A program made the position numbers and the translations under genes. A stretch of DNA of 64,000 bases from Saprospiraceae bacterium (GTDB lineage: Bacteria; Bacteroidota; Bacteroidia; Chitinophagales; Saprospiraceae). This document shows, in pieces, positions 19,692 to 28,364 of the stretch (the first letter of the stretch is position 1; every line of letters begins with the position of its first letter). Under the pieces are notes generated by a model, which saw only the letters and a list, made by a program, of their open reading frames with translations, was not told the DNA's origin and ran no database searches. The DNA lies in the NCBI GenBank assembly GCA_027488935.1, contig JAIYAP010000047.1:1-64000 (forward strand). Direction: 5' to 3'.

Positions 19692-20090
19692 CTACATCCA
19701 CTTCACCGCAAAACGGTTAAATTCCCGTTTCATCTCCTGATACAACTCAACGAAACGCTCCATGTCTTCGCGCAACCGGGTGTGGTCGGTAAAATGCACG
19801 TGGTCAATGGCGATCGGATGGTTTTCGGCGTAGTCTACCAGATGCGCCTCGTGTTTTTTGATCCGGTGTTTCAATTCGCTGAGGTGCTCGCGCTGCAAAT
19901 CAAAACGGTTTTGAAATGATTCAACGCCTGCAACGGCCTCATGATTGGTGTTTTTGGAAACAATTTCCTTCAAACGACCTTCCAAAATATTTACTTCTTC
20001 CTTGTAAAAGGCCAATTCATTGCGCCACAAGTTGTGCTCGTAATGGAGGTCGGACAAATAAACATACTTTTCGCTATTCGAAGCTGCCAT
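19692..20090 (-). CDS. Coiled-coil protein of unknown function
   Basis: The 132-residue, strongly helical and charged protein has no signal peptide. Two coiled-coil stretches are apparent: about 20-50 (YEHNLWRNELAFYKEEVNIL) and 60-90 (QNRFDLQREHLSELKHRIKK). A His/Asp-rich piece (IAIDHVHFTDHTRLREDMER) and a final helix follow. It lies between glpD and glpF on the same strand, so it may be part of the glycerol operon. No family recognised. Confidence 0.7.
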   Translation of the reverse strand: MAASNSEKYVYLSDLHYEHNLWRNELAFYKEEVNILEGRLKEIVSKNTNHEAVAGVESFQNRFDLQREHLSELKHRIKKHEAHLVDYAENHPIAIDHVHFTDHTRLREDMERFVELYQEMKREFNRFAVKWM

Positions 20091-20195
20091 GGTATTCTTT
20101 TTTTATTGGTTAAGAATGATTTTTCTCCTGCAATGGTACTTGTAGTAAAACCAAGCGTCGTATGACCTGGATCAGGAGTGGAAGTGACTCCTATC

Positions 20196-21863
20196 TTACC
20201 GCCCGGTAGCATGTATTTTAAATTGGGCAATTAAAGTACGATAATGTACAATTTCCTGCATTTGTTTTTCAACCGACCAGCCTAATTCCACGCCCAGCAG
20301 TTGGGCCGCTTTTTCAAGGACGGCCTGGGTGGCGTCCCAATCGATGATCTCCAGCCGCAACCGCCGCGCCAGCGCATCCCGCAACGTACAAGCCATTTCA
20401 AAACGCGCACCATACACCAATTCGCCGCACAAATATGGATAATCTGGATGTAATCGCTGCGCAAATCCAGTAGTTTCTTTACACAAAATTGCTACTTTTT
20501 TCGCTTGTCCACCATATTGTTGGGCAAAATGCCGACTTATGGCCGCATCCAGTCCAAATTCGGCTTGTAATACCTCCGCCAGGCCTTCGTGATAACCTGC
20601 AGCGCCAATTAGCAGATGATCTTCGGTGCGGCATTCGGCATCCACACCCAGCAGTTGACAAGCCGCATCGACCGCATCCCGGGCCATGAGGCGGTAAGTG
20701 GTCCATTTCCCGCCCAGCAAACTCAGCAATCCGGTTTGGGCATCATATTCGACTTCATGGTCGCGCAAAAGCGATTGGGTTTTTCGACCTATATACAAAG
20801 CGTCGTTGTGTACGGCAGGCGCGGATTTTCCAACCAAAGGGCGATACCCGCCGAAGCCCGCCCGTACCTGATCGGCGTGCAGGGGCGCCTGTATATAGGG
20901 CTGGAGGGTTTCCAACAAATACGCCAATTCTTCCGATTCCAGGATGGCCTCCTGTTCACTGTCCGGCACTTCTTCATCGGTCGTGCCTAACAAAAGCCGT
21001 CCTTCAAACGGAATCGCAAATACCACCCGACCATCGGGGGTTTTAGGGATCAACAAAGCGGCGGCGGAGGATAAAACGGCACCGGGTAAAATCGCGTGTA
21101 CCCCTTTAGATGGACGAATACGCGGCGCTTGGTCAGGGTTGGCCATTTGCCGAATCTTATCTGCCGCCGGACCCGTGCAATTCAAAAACTGTCGCGCACG
21201 TACGCGCAGGCGGGTGCCCGTGCAATGATCGATGGCGGTAAGGCTGGATAGTTTACCTGCTGCATTATGTTCAAAATCAAGTACTTCCACATGATTGACC
21301 ACGACAGCGCCTGCTTCAGCGGCACTTTGCACCAAAGCCAGGGCATACCGCGCATCGTTCAATTGCCCGTCGTAGTAGAGCACGGCACTGTGCAATTGAT
21401 CAGATAAAGTAGGGATGATTTGAAGCGTTTCTTTTTTGCTCAACCACCGGCTCGGAGGCAAAGTGTCTTTACCTGAAGCAAACCACCCGTATAGTTTAAG
21501 CCCGATGGTAAAATACAACCCCTCGATCCAGCTAAACACCGGGGTAATCAAAGCCAGGGGATGTGCCAAATGGGGCGCATTGTGCAACACAATATACCGC
21601 TCTTCCAGCCCATGTCGCACCTGCCGCAATTGAGAAAAATCGAGTTTTTTAAAAGCCTGTTCCAGGTAACGCACCCCGCCGTGGATCAATTTGGTGCTTT
21701 TAGAAGAGGTTTCGGCGGCAAAATCAGTCTTTTCAATCAGCACAACCTTCAAACCACGCAACGCTGCATCCAGGGCGCAACCCGCGCCGGAAGCGCCGCC
21801 GCCAATGATACACAGGTCAAATGCTTCGGTTTGCAGACGTTCAAGATGGCTAGATCGGTTCAT
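20196..21863 (-). CDS. glpD: Glycerol-3-phosphate dehydrogenase (FAD, aerobic type)
   Basis: The 555-residue flavoprotein oxidises glycerol-3-phosphate to dihydroxyacetone phosphate and passes electrons to quinone at the inner membrane face. It shows the FAD dinucleotide motif (CIIGGGASGAGCALDAALRG), the GlpD signature KSTKLIHGGVRYLEQAF, GTTDEEVPDSEQ, and the C-terminal GELVYGARFEMACTLRDALARR domain. ATG 21863 is chosen; an upstream extension to 22055 would overlap the divergent VOC gene and has no family match. It is first in the glpD-orf-glpF-glpK order. Confidence 0.96.
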   Translation of the reverse strand: MNRSSHLERLQTEAFDLCIIGGGASGAGCALDAALRGLKVVLIEKTDFAAETSSKSTKLIHGGVRYLEQAFKKLDFSQLRQVRHGLEERYIVLHNAPHLAHPLALITPVFSWIEGLYFTIGLKLYGWFASGKDTLPPSRWLSKKETLQIIPTLSDQLHSAVLYYDGQLNDARYALALVQSAAEAGAVVVNHVEVLDFEHNAAGKLSSLTAIDHCTGTRLRVRARQFLNCTGPAADKIRQMANPDQAPRIRPSKGVHAILPGAVLSSAAALLIPKTPDGRVVFAIPFEGRLLLGTTDEEVPDSEQEAILESEELAYLLETLQPYIQAPLHADQVRAGFGGYRPLVGKSAPAVHNDALYIGRKTQSLLRDHEVEYDAQTGLLSLLGGKWTTYRLMARDAVDAACQLLGVDAECRTEDHLLIGAAGYHEGLAEVLQAEFGLDAAISRHFAQQYGGQAKKVAILCKETTGFAQRLHPDYPYLCGELVYGARFEMACTLRDALARRLRLEIIDWDATQAVLEKAAQLLGVELGWSVEKQMQEIVHYRTLIAQFKIHATGR

Positions 21864-21980
21864 GGAGTAAAGATAACAGGTTTGGTGTAAGATGTACACC
21901 AACTTTTTTTTGAAAAAATGCACGATGGCGGTTAAACCAATTTTTATCCGCCTAAATGCCCCGAATCCCTCAATCTGTCC

Positions 21981-21988
21981 TAATTTTG
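21981..21988 (+). promoter_or_regulatory. -7 element upstream of the VOC gene
   Basis: TAATTTTG matches TAnnTTTG exactly, 34 bp before the ATG at 22023. No good -33 was seen. Confidence 0.35.
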
Positions 21989-22022
21989 ACGCACACCTTT
22001 TCACCACTAAACAATTGAAACA

Positions 22023-22466
22023 ATGGCCGCAATTTCTTATGTTCAGCTGAATCAAGTCAGCATCATGGTACCCGATTTAAATGCTGCGTGTGCTTTTTTT
22101 ACTGATTTCCTTGGCTTTAATCACTTACAAAACATCGGGCCAATATCGGCCAGTGATGATACCATCAATCGTGTATATGGTTTATCAGAAAATGCAGTAG
22201 GCCGCATGGCCATTTTAGAGCACAATGGCCAGCGTATTCAATTGGAAACCTGGGAAAACTGGGGACAAGCCCTCAACCCCCTGCGCGAAAGTTCGGTCCC
22301 AGGGGTGCATATTTCAATCCGGGTAGCCGACCTGGATGCGGCGGTGAATACCCTTTCAACGATCCCGCGGATGCGTTTTTTGGAGCGCAGTCCAAACGGA
22401 TTTGTTTATTGCGCCACACCATACGGATTCCAATTGCGTTTAGAAAGTGGAAACTATAACGCCTAA
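22023..22466 (+). CDS. VOC-superfamily (glyoxalase/bleomycin-resistance fold) protein
   Basis: The 147-residue protein has two beta-alpha-beta-beta-beta repeats. The first begins YVQLNQVSIMVPDLNAACAF with FLGFNHLQNIG. The second begins VHISIRVADLDAAVNTL and ends ATPYGFQLRLE. VOC enzymes bind a metal using His/Glu residues on the strands, here perhaps the Gln of LNQVSI, H of VHISI and E of RLES. Substrate unknown. It is divergent from glpD and 13 bp upstream of the next secreted gene. Confidence 0.88.
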   Translation: MAAISYVQLNQVSIMVPDLNAACAFFTDFLGFNHLQNIGPISASDDTINRVYGLSENAVGRMAILEHNGQRIQLETWENWGQALNPLRESSVPGVHISIRVADLDAAVNTLSTIPRMRFLERSPNGFVYCATPYGFQLRLESGNYNA

Positions 22467-22479
22467 ACGCGCCAAAACG

Positions 22480-23238
22480 ATGAAATACTCCTTGTTACTA
22501 CTTGTTGCACTAGCCTTTGTTTGCCAGATGGATGCCCAGGATTTTTCAGGACAATACACCGGAACCTACAACAATGATCCCGTTGTGCTGCTGCTTTCCA
22601 CTACGGCTGCCAACACTTATGCCGGCACCATGACAGACGGCACCCTCAACTACCAGGTAAACGCTACTGGCGCGGGAAACACACTGAAAGGAACCTGTAC
22701 CGAGCCCACTTTAGGCATGAACCTCGATTTGACCGGCATTTTATCGGGCAATAACCTGCAGCTATCCTTGAGCATTTTGGGATCTACAATTCAAGTTGCG
22801 CTGGTAAAAGCAGGTAGCCCGGCCACTACCAAACCTGCTACTAAACCCGCCGCTGCCGCAAAACCCATTGCCGCCAATGCTAGCCACGACCCGGCTTTGG
22901 TCGGACGGTGGACCAAACAAACGAATTACAACAGCGGATATGGCCAGTCAGGCTCCATGTCCACCGAAGAACAGATGATTTTTTATGAAGATGGCCGCCT
23001 CGCAGATGGGGGCAGCCGTACAGTAACAAGCGGCTCTGATTGGAGCGGCTCGAATAGTTCGGAAGGCTCGGGCGTATTACCGGGTGTATTTTGGTATTCC
23101 AAACAACAACAAATCTATTTGGAAGTCACCGAAAACGGCAAAACCCAAACCGTGCTCTTAGGCAAGTATTATATTGAAAACACCAACATGCTGATTACTG
23201 GCCAGAATGGCACTAAAATGCTGTTTTATAAAGGGTAA
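22480..23238 (+). CDS. Secreted protein of unknown function
   Basis: The 252-residue product begins at ATG 22480 with a signal peptide (MKYSLLLLVALAFVCQMDAQ). The first half reads like a small beta-barrel domain of the 'GQYTGTYNNDPVVLLLS' type. A low-complexity linker of alternating K, P, A and T (about 115-140) follows, then a C-terminal Gly/Ser-rich domain (TKQTNYNSGYGQSGSM ... ITGQNGTKMLFYKG). The start at 22447 would overlap the VOC gene and lacks a signal at its front. Similar beta domains occur in Bacteroidota extracytoplasmic proteins; function unknown. Confidence 0.75.
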   Translation: MKYSLLLLVALAFVCQMDAQDFSGQYTGTYNNDPVVLLLSTTAANTYAGTMTDGTLNYQVNATGAGNTLKGTCTEPTLGMNLDLTGILSGNNLQLSLSILGSTIQVALVKAGSPATTKPATKPAAAAKPIAANASHDPALVGRWTKQTNYNSGYGQSGSMSTEEQMIFYEDGRLADGGSRTVTSGSDWSGSNSSEGSGVLPGVFWYSKQQQIYLEVTENGKTQTVLLGKYYIENTNMLITGQNGTKMLFYKG

Positions 23239-23279
23239 GTTGCAACAAATATTTGACCTCCGATTGAGGTCCGTGCCTT

Positions 23280-23417
23280 GCCTTTGAGATTCCAGGAAAT
23301 GGTTTTAAATCAATAAATCATTGGACAACGCGACGACCTCGCGAGAGGTCGAACATTTGTAGAAAAGATACAATGCCCGATCCCGCTCACGACTTCGGAG
23401 AAGTCGCATATTTGTAG
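23280..23417. repeat. Dispersed intergenic hairpin element, copy A
   Basis: This element recurs at 52132-52280. Both copies start CCTTT(G/A)AGATTCCA. They continue through a CG-rich hairpin (GACCTCGCGAGAGGTC in this copy), then TAGAAAAGATA, then a second hairpin (GACTTCGGAGAAGTC), and end CATTTGTAG-like. It is non-coding between the secreted protein gene and the sigma factor gene. Confidence 0.85.
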
Positions 23418-23484
23418 ATCGAACATTTGTAGATCGAACATTTGTAGATCGAACATTTGCAGATCAAGCATTTGTAGGTTGATA
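23410..23484. repeat. 15-bp tandem repeat attached to hairpin element A
   Basis: Five consecutive 15-bp units of the form ATTTGTAGATCGAAC (23410-23484) occur; the first three are perfect and the last two degenerate. They directly continue the 3' end of the dispersed hairpin element. Confidence 0.9.
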
Positions 23485-23543
23485 TGGCGCAAAATCGGGA
23501 TTTGAATAAGGCCGGAAGAAACCTCAACTAAAAATCTCAAAAA

Positions 23544-23579
23544 AAAAGAGTCATCCCAAAAACTCGGGATGACTCTTTT
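23544..23579. terminator. Bidirectional rho-independent terminator
   Basis: A perfect 14-bp stem (23544-23557 pairs with 23566-23579) surrounds an 8-nt loop, with A-runs on the left and T-runs on the right. It lies 18 bp after the sigma-factor stop, so it ends that minus-strand transcript. It can also stop plus-strand readthrough. Confidence 0.9.
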
Positions 23580-23597
23580 CAATTCCTGCTGTTTATG

Positions 23598-24467
23598 TTA
23601 TGCACCCAAATAGCCTTTCAGCAATTTGCTGCGGCTGGTAGCACGTAATTTATTGATTGCTTTATCTTTAATCTGGCGTACGCGCTCGCGTGTAAGACCA
23701 AATTTGTCGCCAATATCTTCCAAAGACATCGGATGTTCCACGCCAATACCGAAGTACAATTTGATCACATCGCACTGGCGATCGGTCAAAGTACCCAAAG
23801 AGCGCTCGATTTCGCGGCGCAAAGAGTCGGCATATTCTAAGTGGGTATCGGTGCCCGGCATGGAGTTGTTTTCCAATACATCCAGCAGTGAGTTATCTTC
23901 ACCTTCCACAAACGGCGCATCCATGGATACGTGGCGTGCGGCAACCCCGAGGGTCGTTTCTACTTCGTCGGTCGTGATTTCGAGCAGTTCGGCCAGCTCT
24001 TCCGGGCTTGGTTCGCGCTCGTACGTTTGTTCGAGTTCGGAAAACGCTTTGTTGATTTTATTGAGCGAGCCTACTTTATTGAGGGGCAGGCGCACGATCC
24101 GGCTTTGTTCAGCCAATGCTTGCAAAATGCTTTGACGAATCCACCATACGGCATACGAAATGAACTTAAAACCGCGGGTTTCGTCAAAACGTTGTGCCGC
24201 TTTGATCAAACCCAGGTTGCCCTCGTTGATCAAATCGGAAAGACTTAAACCCTGATTTTGGTATTGTTTTGCTACAGAAACGACGAAACGAAGGTTTGCT
24301 TTGGTCAGTTTTTCGAGTGCTATCTGGTCGCCTTGTTTGATGCGTTTGGCGAGATCTACTTCTTCTTCCGGGGTAAGGAGGTCCACTTTACCAATCTCCT
24401 GAAGATATTTTTCGAGCGACTGACTTTCGCGGTTGGTAATGGACTTCGTAATCTTTAGTTGCCTCAT
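23598..24467 (-). CDS. rpoD: Primary RNA polymerase sigma factor (RpoD/SigA)
   Basis: The 289-residue sigma-70 lacks the long N-terminal region 1.1, as is normal for the Bacteroidota housekeeping sigma. Region 1.2 is [20 protein letters not shown]. Regions 2.1-2.4 include [19 protein letters not shown] followed by [12 protein letters not shown]. Region 3 follows. Region 4.2 is a helix-turn-helix ([19 protein letters not shown]). It directs RNA polymerase to promoters of the TTTG/TAnnTTTG type seen in this window. It is monocistronic, with its own promoter and terminator. Confidence 0.97.
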   Translation of the reverse strand: MRQLKITKSITNRESQSLEKYLQEIGKVDLLTPEEEVDLAKRIKQGDQIALEKLTKANLRFVVSVAKQYQNQGLSLSDLINEGNLGLIKAAQRFDETRGFKFISYAVWWIRQSILQALAEQSRIVRLPLNKVGSLNKINKAFSELEQTYEREPSPEELAELLEITTDEVETTLGVAARHVSMDAPFVEGEDNSLLDVLENNSMPGTDTHLEYADSLRREIERSLGTLTDRQCDVIKLYFGIGVEHPMSLEDIGDKFGLTRERVRQIKDKAINKLRATSRSKLLKGYLGA

Positions 24468-24495
24468 GTATGGACGGTCATTAAAATTTTGGCTG

Positions 24496-24528
24496 CAAAG
24501 GTACGACTTTCATCGCGCCTTTGTCAAT
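24496..24528 (-). promoter_or_regulatory. Promoter of the primary sigma gene
   Basis: On the minus strand ATTG (24525-24528), a 21-bp spacer and TACCTTTG (24496-24503) match the Bacteroidota -33/-7 pattern. The start would be near 24489, about 20 nt before the ATG. Confidence 0.65.
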
Positions 24529-24670
24529 ATTTTTTCTATAAAAGCATTGCCGACCAACTATTTTTTATGAAATAATTGGTCGGCAGTATATTAAACACCT
24601 GAAATTTAATTTTGTTCCCTCTGTGCAAAGGCCTTTTCTTTGAAATTTTATTCGCCCTGCATAGAAAAAT

Positions 24671-26446
24671 CTACCGGATCACTATTTTTTTCATCGTGGT
24701 TTGGTCGTTGGTTTGCAACTGAATGAAGTACGTTCCCGGCGCAAAATTGGCGGCATTGAAGAAATAATTAGACTTGCCTGCGCTGAAGCTTCCTTCAAAA
24801 ATCGTAGCCACTTGTTTTCCCAAAGCGTCATAGAGGTAAATGCTGCCTTTTGCGCTTTTGTTGCTCATAACCGGGATGCAGGTGATGGCAGCGGCCGGAT
24901 TGGGGAATACTTCCAACAGTGCGGTTGCAGGCACCTCTGCGGTTGCGCTCGTTTCTGTTACGCAAAACTTCCAATAACCCGCTGGTGCCGGCATCGGTCT
25001 GCGCTGTATTTTGCCGTTGTTGGCGTTTGCTTCAATATAGTAGTACACCGTTGCTCCCGCATTTTGCTGTGGAATATCGGCATTCCAAACGTTGGCGGTA
25101 TCACCCACCACTTTTACCATATCCACACTGTTCCACGGCAAGGCAAGGTCGGTGGTGTACCAAACTTTGGCGTTGTTGATGCCGGTGCGGTGCTGCAAGG
25201 TGGCATAAACCGGATAGGTATTCAACAATGCATTATCAACACAATTCAGGGGTTGGTGTACCATGTGCAGGGGGGCTTCTACCCCAACCTCTTTGGTAAT
25301 GCAATGGATCGCGCCTAAAGAAGGAATAATACTGTTGCAATCAATACCCACGATTTTATATCCTGGCAAGGCTGTTTCCCAAATACGCTGTGCAGTTGTG
25401 TCATATTTTGTCTCGTAAAAAGGCACAATCACGGTTTTATTCACAAAAACAGCATTGGCATAGGTACGATAATCGCCGCCATTGTCGGGATAAGCGCTGT
25501 TTTTCGGGGGCATCGGAATACGTATCACCTTATAAGGTGTACCAAAAACCGTTTTATAATTGCTCAGCACGTACTGAATATTGGCTTCAATTTGTGGTCC
25601 ATCGGCCACGCCTTCCGGGTATTCGCCCACCAACAACGTTTCTTCATCCAGCAATTTCATGTGCATATCAATATGGTGGATCACATCGTAAGGCAAGGGC
25701 TCCATCTTTACATAGCGGTATATCCCCATAAAATCCTGCATAATTTGGTTGATCTCTGTTTCCGTTTGGCCGGTTGTGCCATAAGGGTTGTTCGGTTCAT
25801 TTTCATTCACGATCAAACTGGAAGAAAAGGCCGTGTGCATACCGTCCGACATAAAATTCCCGCCAGTGTGTACCATTTCATAAGGCGCTGCGCTGGTGGC
25901 ATAAATTGGAATGTTCAGGTAATCCGCAATTTGTTCCGGCACTGCATTGTCCAGTGGGCGGCTTGGGCGGTTATAAATCCAGTCGATGATGTACAACGAA
26001 TCGACATCATCCGAATAAACGGAATTGGGGCCATAGTCGCGCACCCAAATGCTGTTATTGGGTGTTACCAGAAAGTCGACATTCGTGGTAAAGTTTACCC
26101 CCATGCTGGTCAGGGTACTTTTGGCGCTGCTTACGGTGGCCTGGTCGTTACAACAAATAATCACCTTACATTCTAGGCGGGCTGCCCGCACAATTTCGCC
26201 GAGGATTGCCGATTGACCGCGCCAGGTAATGACCAAAGCCTGCAATTCCTCCCATTCAGCCATTGCGCGCACGGGTTTGCCGGGTGGTGTCGTGATACTT
26301 CCAGATACAGGCGCTTGTTTGGCGGCGGTAAACTGCATATCCCATTGCTCTTGCGGGGTCAGAAAACGTGGAAGTTGCGGATCTGTTTGGGCAAAAACCT
26401 GGTGACAGAACAAACAAAGCAGGCAAAAGGTAAGGCGAAAATTCAT
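24671..26446 (-). CDS. Secreted agmatine deiminase-family protein with T9SS domain
   Basis: The 591-residue secreted protein has a signal peptide (about 1-19, ending HQVFAQ), then a PAD_porph/agmatine-deiminase fold. Recognisable catalytic blocks are AMAEWEELQALVITWRG, IWVRDYGPNSVY, EMVHTGGNFMSDG, IDMHMKLLDEETLLVGEYPE and LGAIHCITKE, whose cysteine should be the nucleophile. A beta-sandwich linker and a C-terminal T9SS sorting domain follow (EVFPNPAAAITCIPV ... GTYFIQLQTN). It may hydrolyse agmatine or peptidyl-arginine guanidino groups outside the cell; which one cannot be decided here. It is a separate transcript upstream of rpoD. Confidence 0.9.
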   Translation of the reverse strand: MNFRLTFCLLCLFCHQVFAQTDPQLPRFLTPQEQWDMQFTAAKQAPVSGSITTPPGKPVRAMAEWEELQALVITWRGQSAILGEIVRAARLECKVIICCNDQATVSSAKSTLTSMGVNFTTNVDFLVTPNNSIWVRDYGPNSVYSDDVDSLYIIDWIYNRPSRPLDNAVPEQIADYLNIPIYATSAAPYEMVHTGGNFMSDGMHTAFSSSLIVNENEPNNPYGTTGQTETEINQIMQDFMGIYRYVKMEPLPYDVIHHIDMHMKLLDEETLLVGEYPEGVADGPQIEANIQYVLSNYKTVFGTPYKVIRIPMPPKNSAYPDNGGDYRTYANAVFVNKTVIVPFYETKYDTTAQRIWETALPGYKIVGIDCNSIIPSLGAIHCITKEVGVEAPLHMVHQPLNCVDNALLNTYPVYATLQHRTGINNAKVWYTTDLALPWNSVDMVKVVGDTANVWNADIPQQNAGATVYYYIEANANNGKIQRRPMPAPAGYWKFCVTETSATAEVPATALLEVFPNPAAAITCIPVMSNKSAKGSIYLYDALGKQVATIFEGSFSAGKSNYFFNAANFAPGTYFIQLQTNDQTTMKKIVIR

Positions 26447-26523
26447 GGATTCGATGTTTTTAAAAGCAAATATAGGGATAAAATAGACTTGTTGCGGTGG
26501 AAAGTAACCCGCCTAAATTTTAA

Positions 26524-26554
26524 TAAAAAAAAGCGGCGTGCCATTGCACACCGC
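26524..26554 (-). terminator. Rho-independent terminator of the Crp/Fnr gene
   Basis: Read on the minus strand, a 9-bp GC-rich stem (26546-26554 with 26533-26541, one G-U pair) with a 4-nt loop is followed by a run of about nine T. It is 70 bp past the stop of the regulator gene. Confidence 0.8.
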
Positions 26555-26624
26555 CAGAACAAAACCCATTCTATCGTATGAAGCAAAACTGTTATTCTTA
26601 ATGTACTTTACGGACCCGTTTCAA

Positions 26625-27311
26625 CTAAACCGCAATAGGGAGTGCGTTCAAATCGCGGAACAGGATCTTTTTGCGGTTAAAATACAACACATTCGAACGT
26701 TTGAGTTGATTTAACACCGCAGTCACCATTTGTCGGCTCGTACCAGTGAGGTCTGCAATATCCTGGTGGGTCATGTTGTGTTTGACCAATGTTTCAAAGC
26801 CTACACGACGCCCTTGTTCCATGCCCATTTGGTGCAAAAACTCCAGGATTCTGCTTTTAGAATCTTTCAACACTACTTTTTCAAGCTGCGTTTCGGTGTA
26901 ACGCAACCGTTCGCCGAGAAAATGCAAGAGCGATTGCGCAAAAGCAAAATTGGTTTTCATCACATTCAGCACCATGGCTGCGTCTATTTCCATCACTTCC
27001 ACTTGGTCGTCCATGGCATAGGCAAAATCGCGCCGTTGCAAATCGCCCGTAAGATACGACTCGCCAAACAGGTTACCCTGACGTACAACGTACTTGATAA
27101 TGTCCTTTTTCTCGGCGTGGATTGCGATTTTCACAATCCCTTTCAACAAAAAGTACACTTTGCTCGAAGTTTGAGCGGGTTTGTACAAAACCTGGTGTTT
27201 ACTGTAGGTTTGAACGATTGCGTGCCGTTGAAGAATAATGCGTTCTTCGGGGGTAAGCACTGCAAAGAGGGGGCTACTCTCCAGCACAAGTAAAGCAGTT
27301 TTTGTGTCCAT
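26625..27311 (-). CDS. Crp/Fnr family transcriptional regulator
   Basis: The 228-residue protein has an N-terminal cyclic-nucleotide-binding-like beta-roll (SKVYFLLKGIVKIAIHAEKK, then GNLFGESYLTGDLQRRDFA). A dimerisation helix (about 115-150) and a C-terminal winged helix HTH_Crp follow, with recognition helix ADLTGTSRQMVTAVLNQLKR. There is no cysteine cluster for a [4Fe-4S] centre, so it is not a classical Fnr. The ligand is unknown. It ends in a strong terminator and faces the FecI operon across a 370-bp AT-rich spacer. Confidence 0.92.
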   Translation of the reverse strand: MDTKTALLVLESSPLFAVLTPEERIILQRHAIVQTYSKHQVLYKPAQTSSKVYFLLKGIVKIAIHAEKKDIIKYVVRQGNLFGESYLTGDLQRRDFAYAMDDQVEVMEIDAAMVLNVMKTNFAFAQSLLHFLGERLRYTETQLEKVVLKDSKSRILEFLHQMGMEQGRRVGFETLVKHNMTHQDIADLTGTSRQMVTAVLNQLKRSNVLYFNRKKILFRDLNALPIAV

Positions 27312-27681
27312 GTTCGGCGTAGTTCGTGTTAATTCAAAAAGGTTAATCAGGTCGTCGTAGTTTGTATGGAAAAGACAATGGGCGACAGAAAATCCCCTAT
27401 GGAATCCGTATTCTTTTTTTTTGGCAAGAACGCGTCAATTCGTGCTTATTCCGACAATTTGCAGCATTTTTGGAATTATATTTGGACTTACCTGTTTTTA
27501 CCAAATAAAAACACAGACGATAGATTTTAATTTAATGTTAATCCAAATTTAATTTTTTTAATCAAATGTTAATATTCCTTGTCAAACCAGCATTCTTTCT
27601 TTGTCTTAAATTTGCTTTGCTTGCTTTACTTTACCTTCGCGGTGTAGGGGGTCTGAATATAACACTCTACTTTCTTCGAAT
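27312..27681. other. AT-rich divergent intergenic region
   Basis: This 370-bp non-coding spacer separates the Crp/Fnr gene (minus) from the FecI gene (plus). It must hold both promoters. The only motif found is TAAATTTG (27607-27614), an exact -7 match on the plus strand, without a -33 at normal spacing. No small gene or RNA was recognised. Confidence 0.5.
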
Positions 27682-28293
27682 ATGACCCATTTGAATGATC
27701 CTGCCGAGCAATCCTGGCTCACTGCACTTGCTGCTGGTGATGAAGCTGCGTTACGGCATATATTCGACCGTTATTATGCAACGTTGCTGGGCGATGTGGA
27801 CAGAATCATTCCGGATGAAGATACCGCCAAAGACATTGTACAGGAAGTATTTGTGGAATTGTGGCGGAAACGCGTTGAGTTGGAGATCCATACTTCTTTA
27901 CGGGCTTATTTGCGGCGTGCGGCGGTGAATCGCGCGCTCAATTTTTTGAAATCAAAACAGCGTTTTCTCTTTTCTGAACAGGATGACAAGCAAATCGCCG
28001 ACCAAGACCCCATTGTTGAAGCCCTGTTTCAATCCAGTTCAACGCCAGAAAATATGGAAGCGGCTTTACATGAAGCCATTCAGAATTTGCCCGAAAAGTG
28101 CCGCATCGTTTTTACCCTGAGTAAGTTTGAGCAAATGTCCCATCGTGAAATTGCGGCTCAACTCGGCATATCAGTAAAAACCATTGAAAACCAGATTACC
28201 AAAGCCATGAAAATGTTGCGCGTGTACATGTTGGAATACCGCAATTTGTCGCAGATTGTCATTTTGTGGTTATATTGGTGGGGGAACCCATAG
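27682..28293 (+). CDS. ECF RNA polymerase sigma factor, FecI-like
   Basis: This 203-residue ECF sigma has region 2 (HIFDRYYATLLGDVDRII, then DTAKDIVQEVFVELWRKR), a variable linker, and region 4 (LPEKCRIVFTLSKFEQMSHR, then EIAAQLGISVKTIENQITKA). A hydrophobic C-terminal tail (IVILWLYWWGNP) is common in Bacteroidota ECFs. It begins a sigma / anti-sigma / TonB-receptor operon and is probably held by the FecR protein until the receptor signals ligand. Confidence 0.95.
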   Translation: MTHLNDPAEQSWLTALAAGDEAALRHIFDRYYATLLGDVDRIIPDEDTAKDIVQEVFVELWRKRVELEIHTSLRAYLRRAAVNRALNFLKSKQRFLFSEQDDKQIADQDPIVEALFQSSSTPENMEAALHEAIQNLPEKCRIVFTLSKFEQMSHREIAAQLGISVKTIENQITKAMKMLRVYMLEYRNLSQIVILWLYWWGNP

Positions 28294-28364
28294 GGGAATC
28301 GGAACAAGCTATTGTCTAATGGGCAACAAAAGACCAATTGAAATCGATCAAAAAACAAATAATA

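Noticed and set aside
23410-23484. Possible CRISPR array
   Set aside because: The units are contiguous 15-mers without spacers and there are no cas genes; a simple tandem repeat.
23310-23582. A 90-residue minus-strand frame with LQMFD repeats
   Set aside because: It is simply a reading of the 15-bp repeat, hairpin element A and the terminator.
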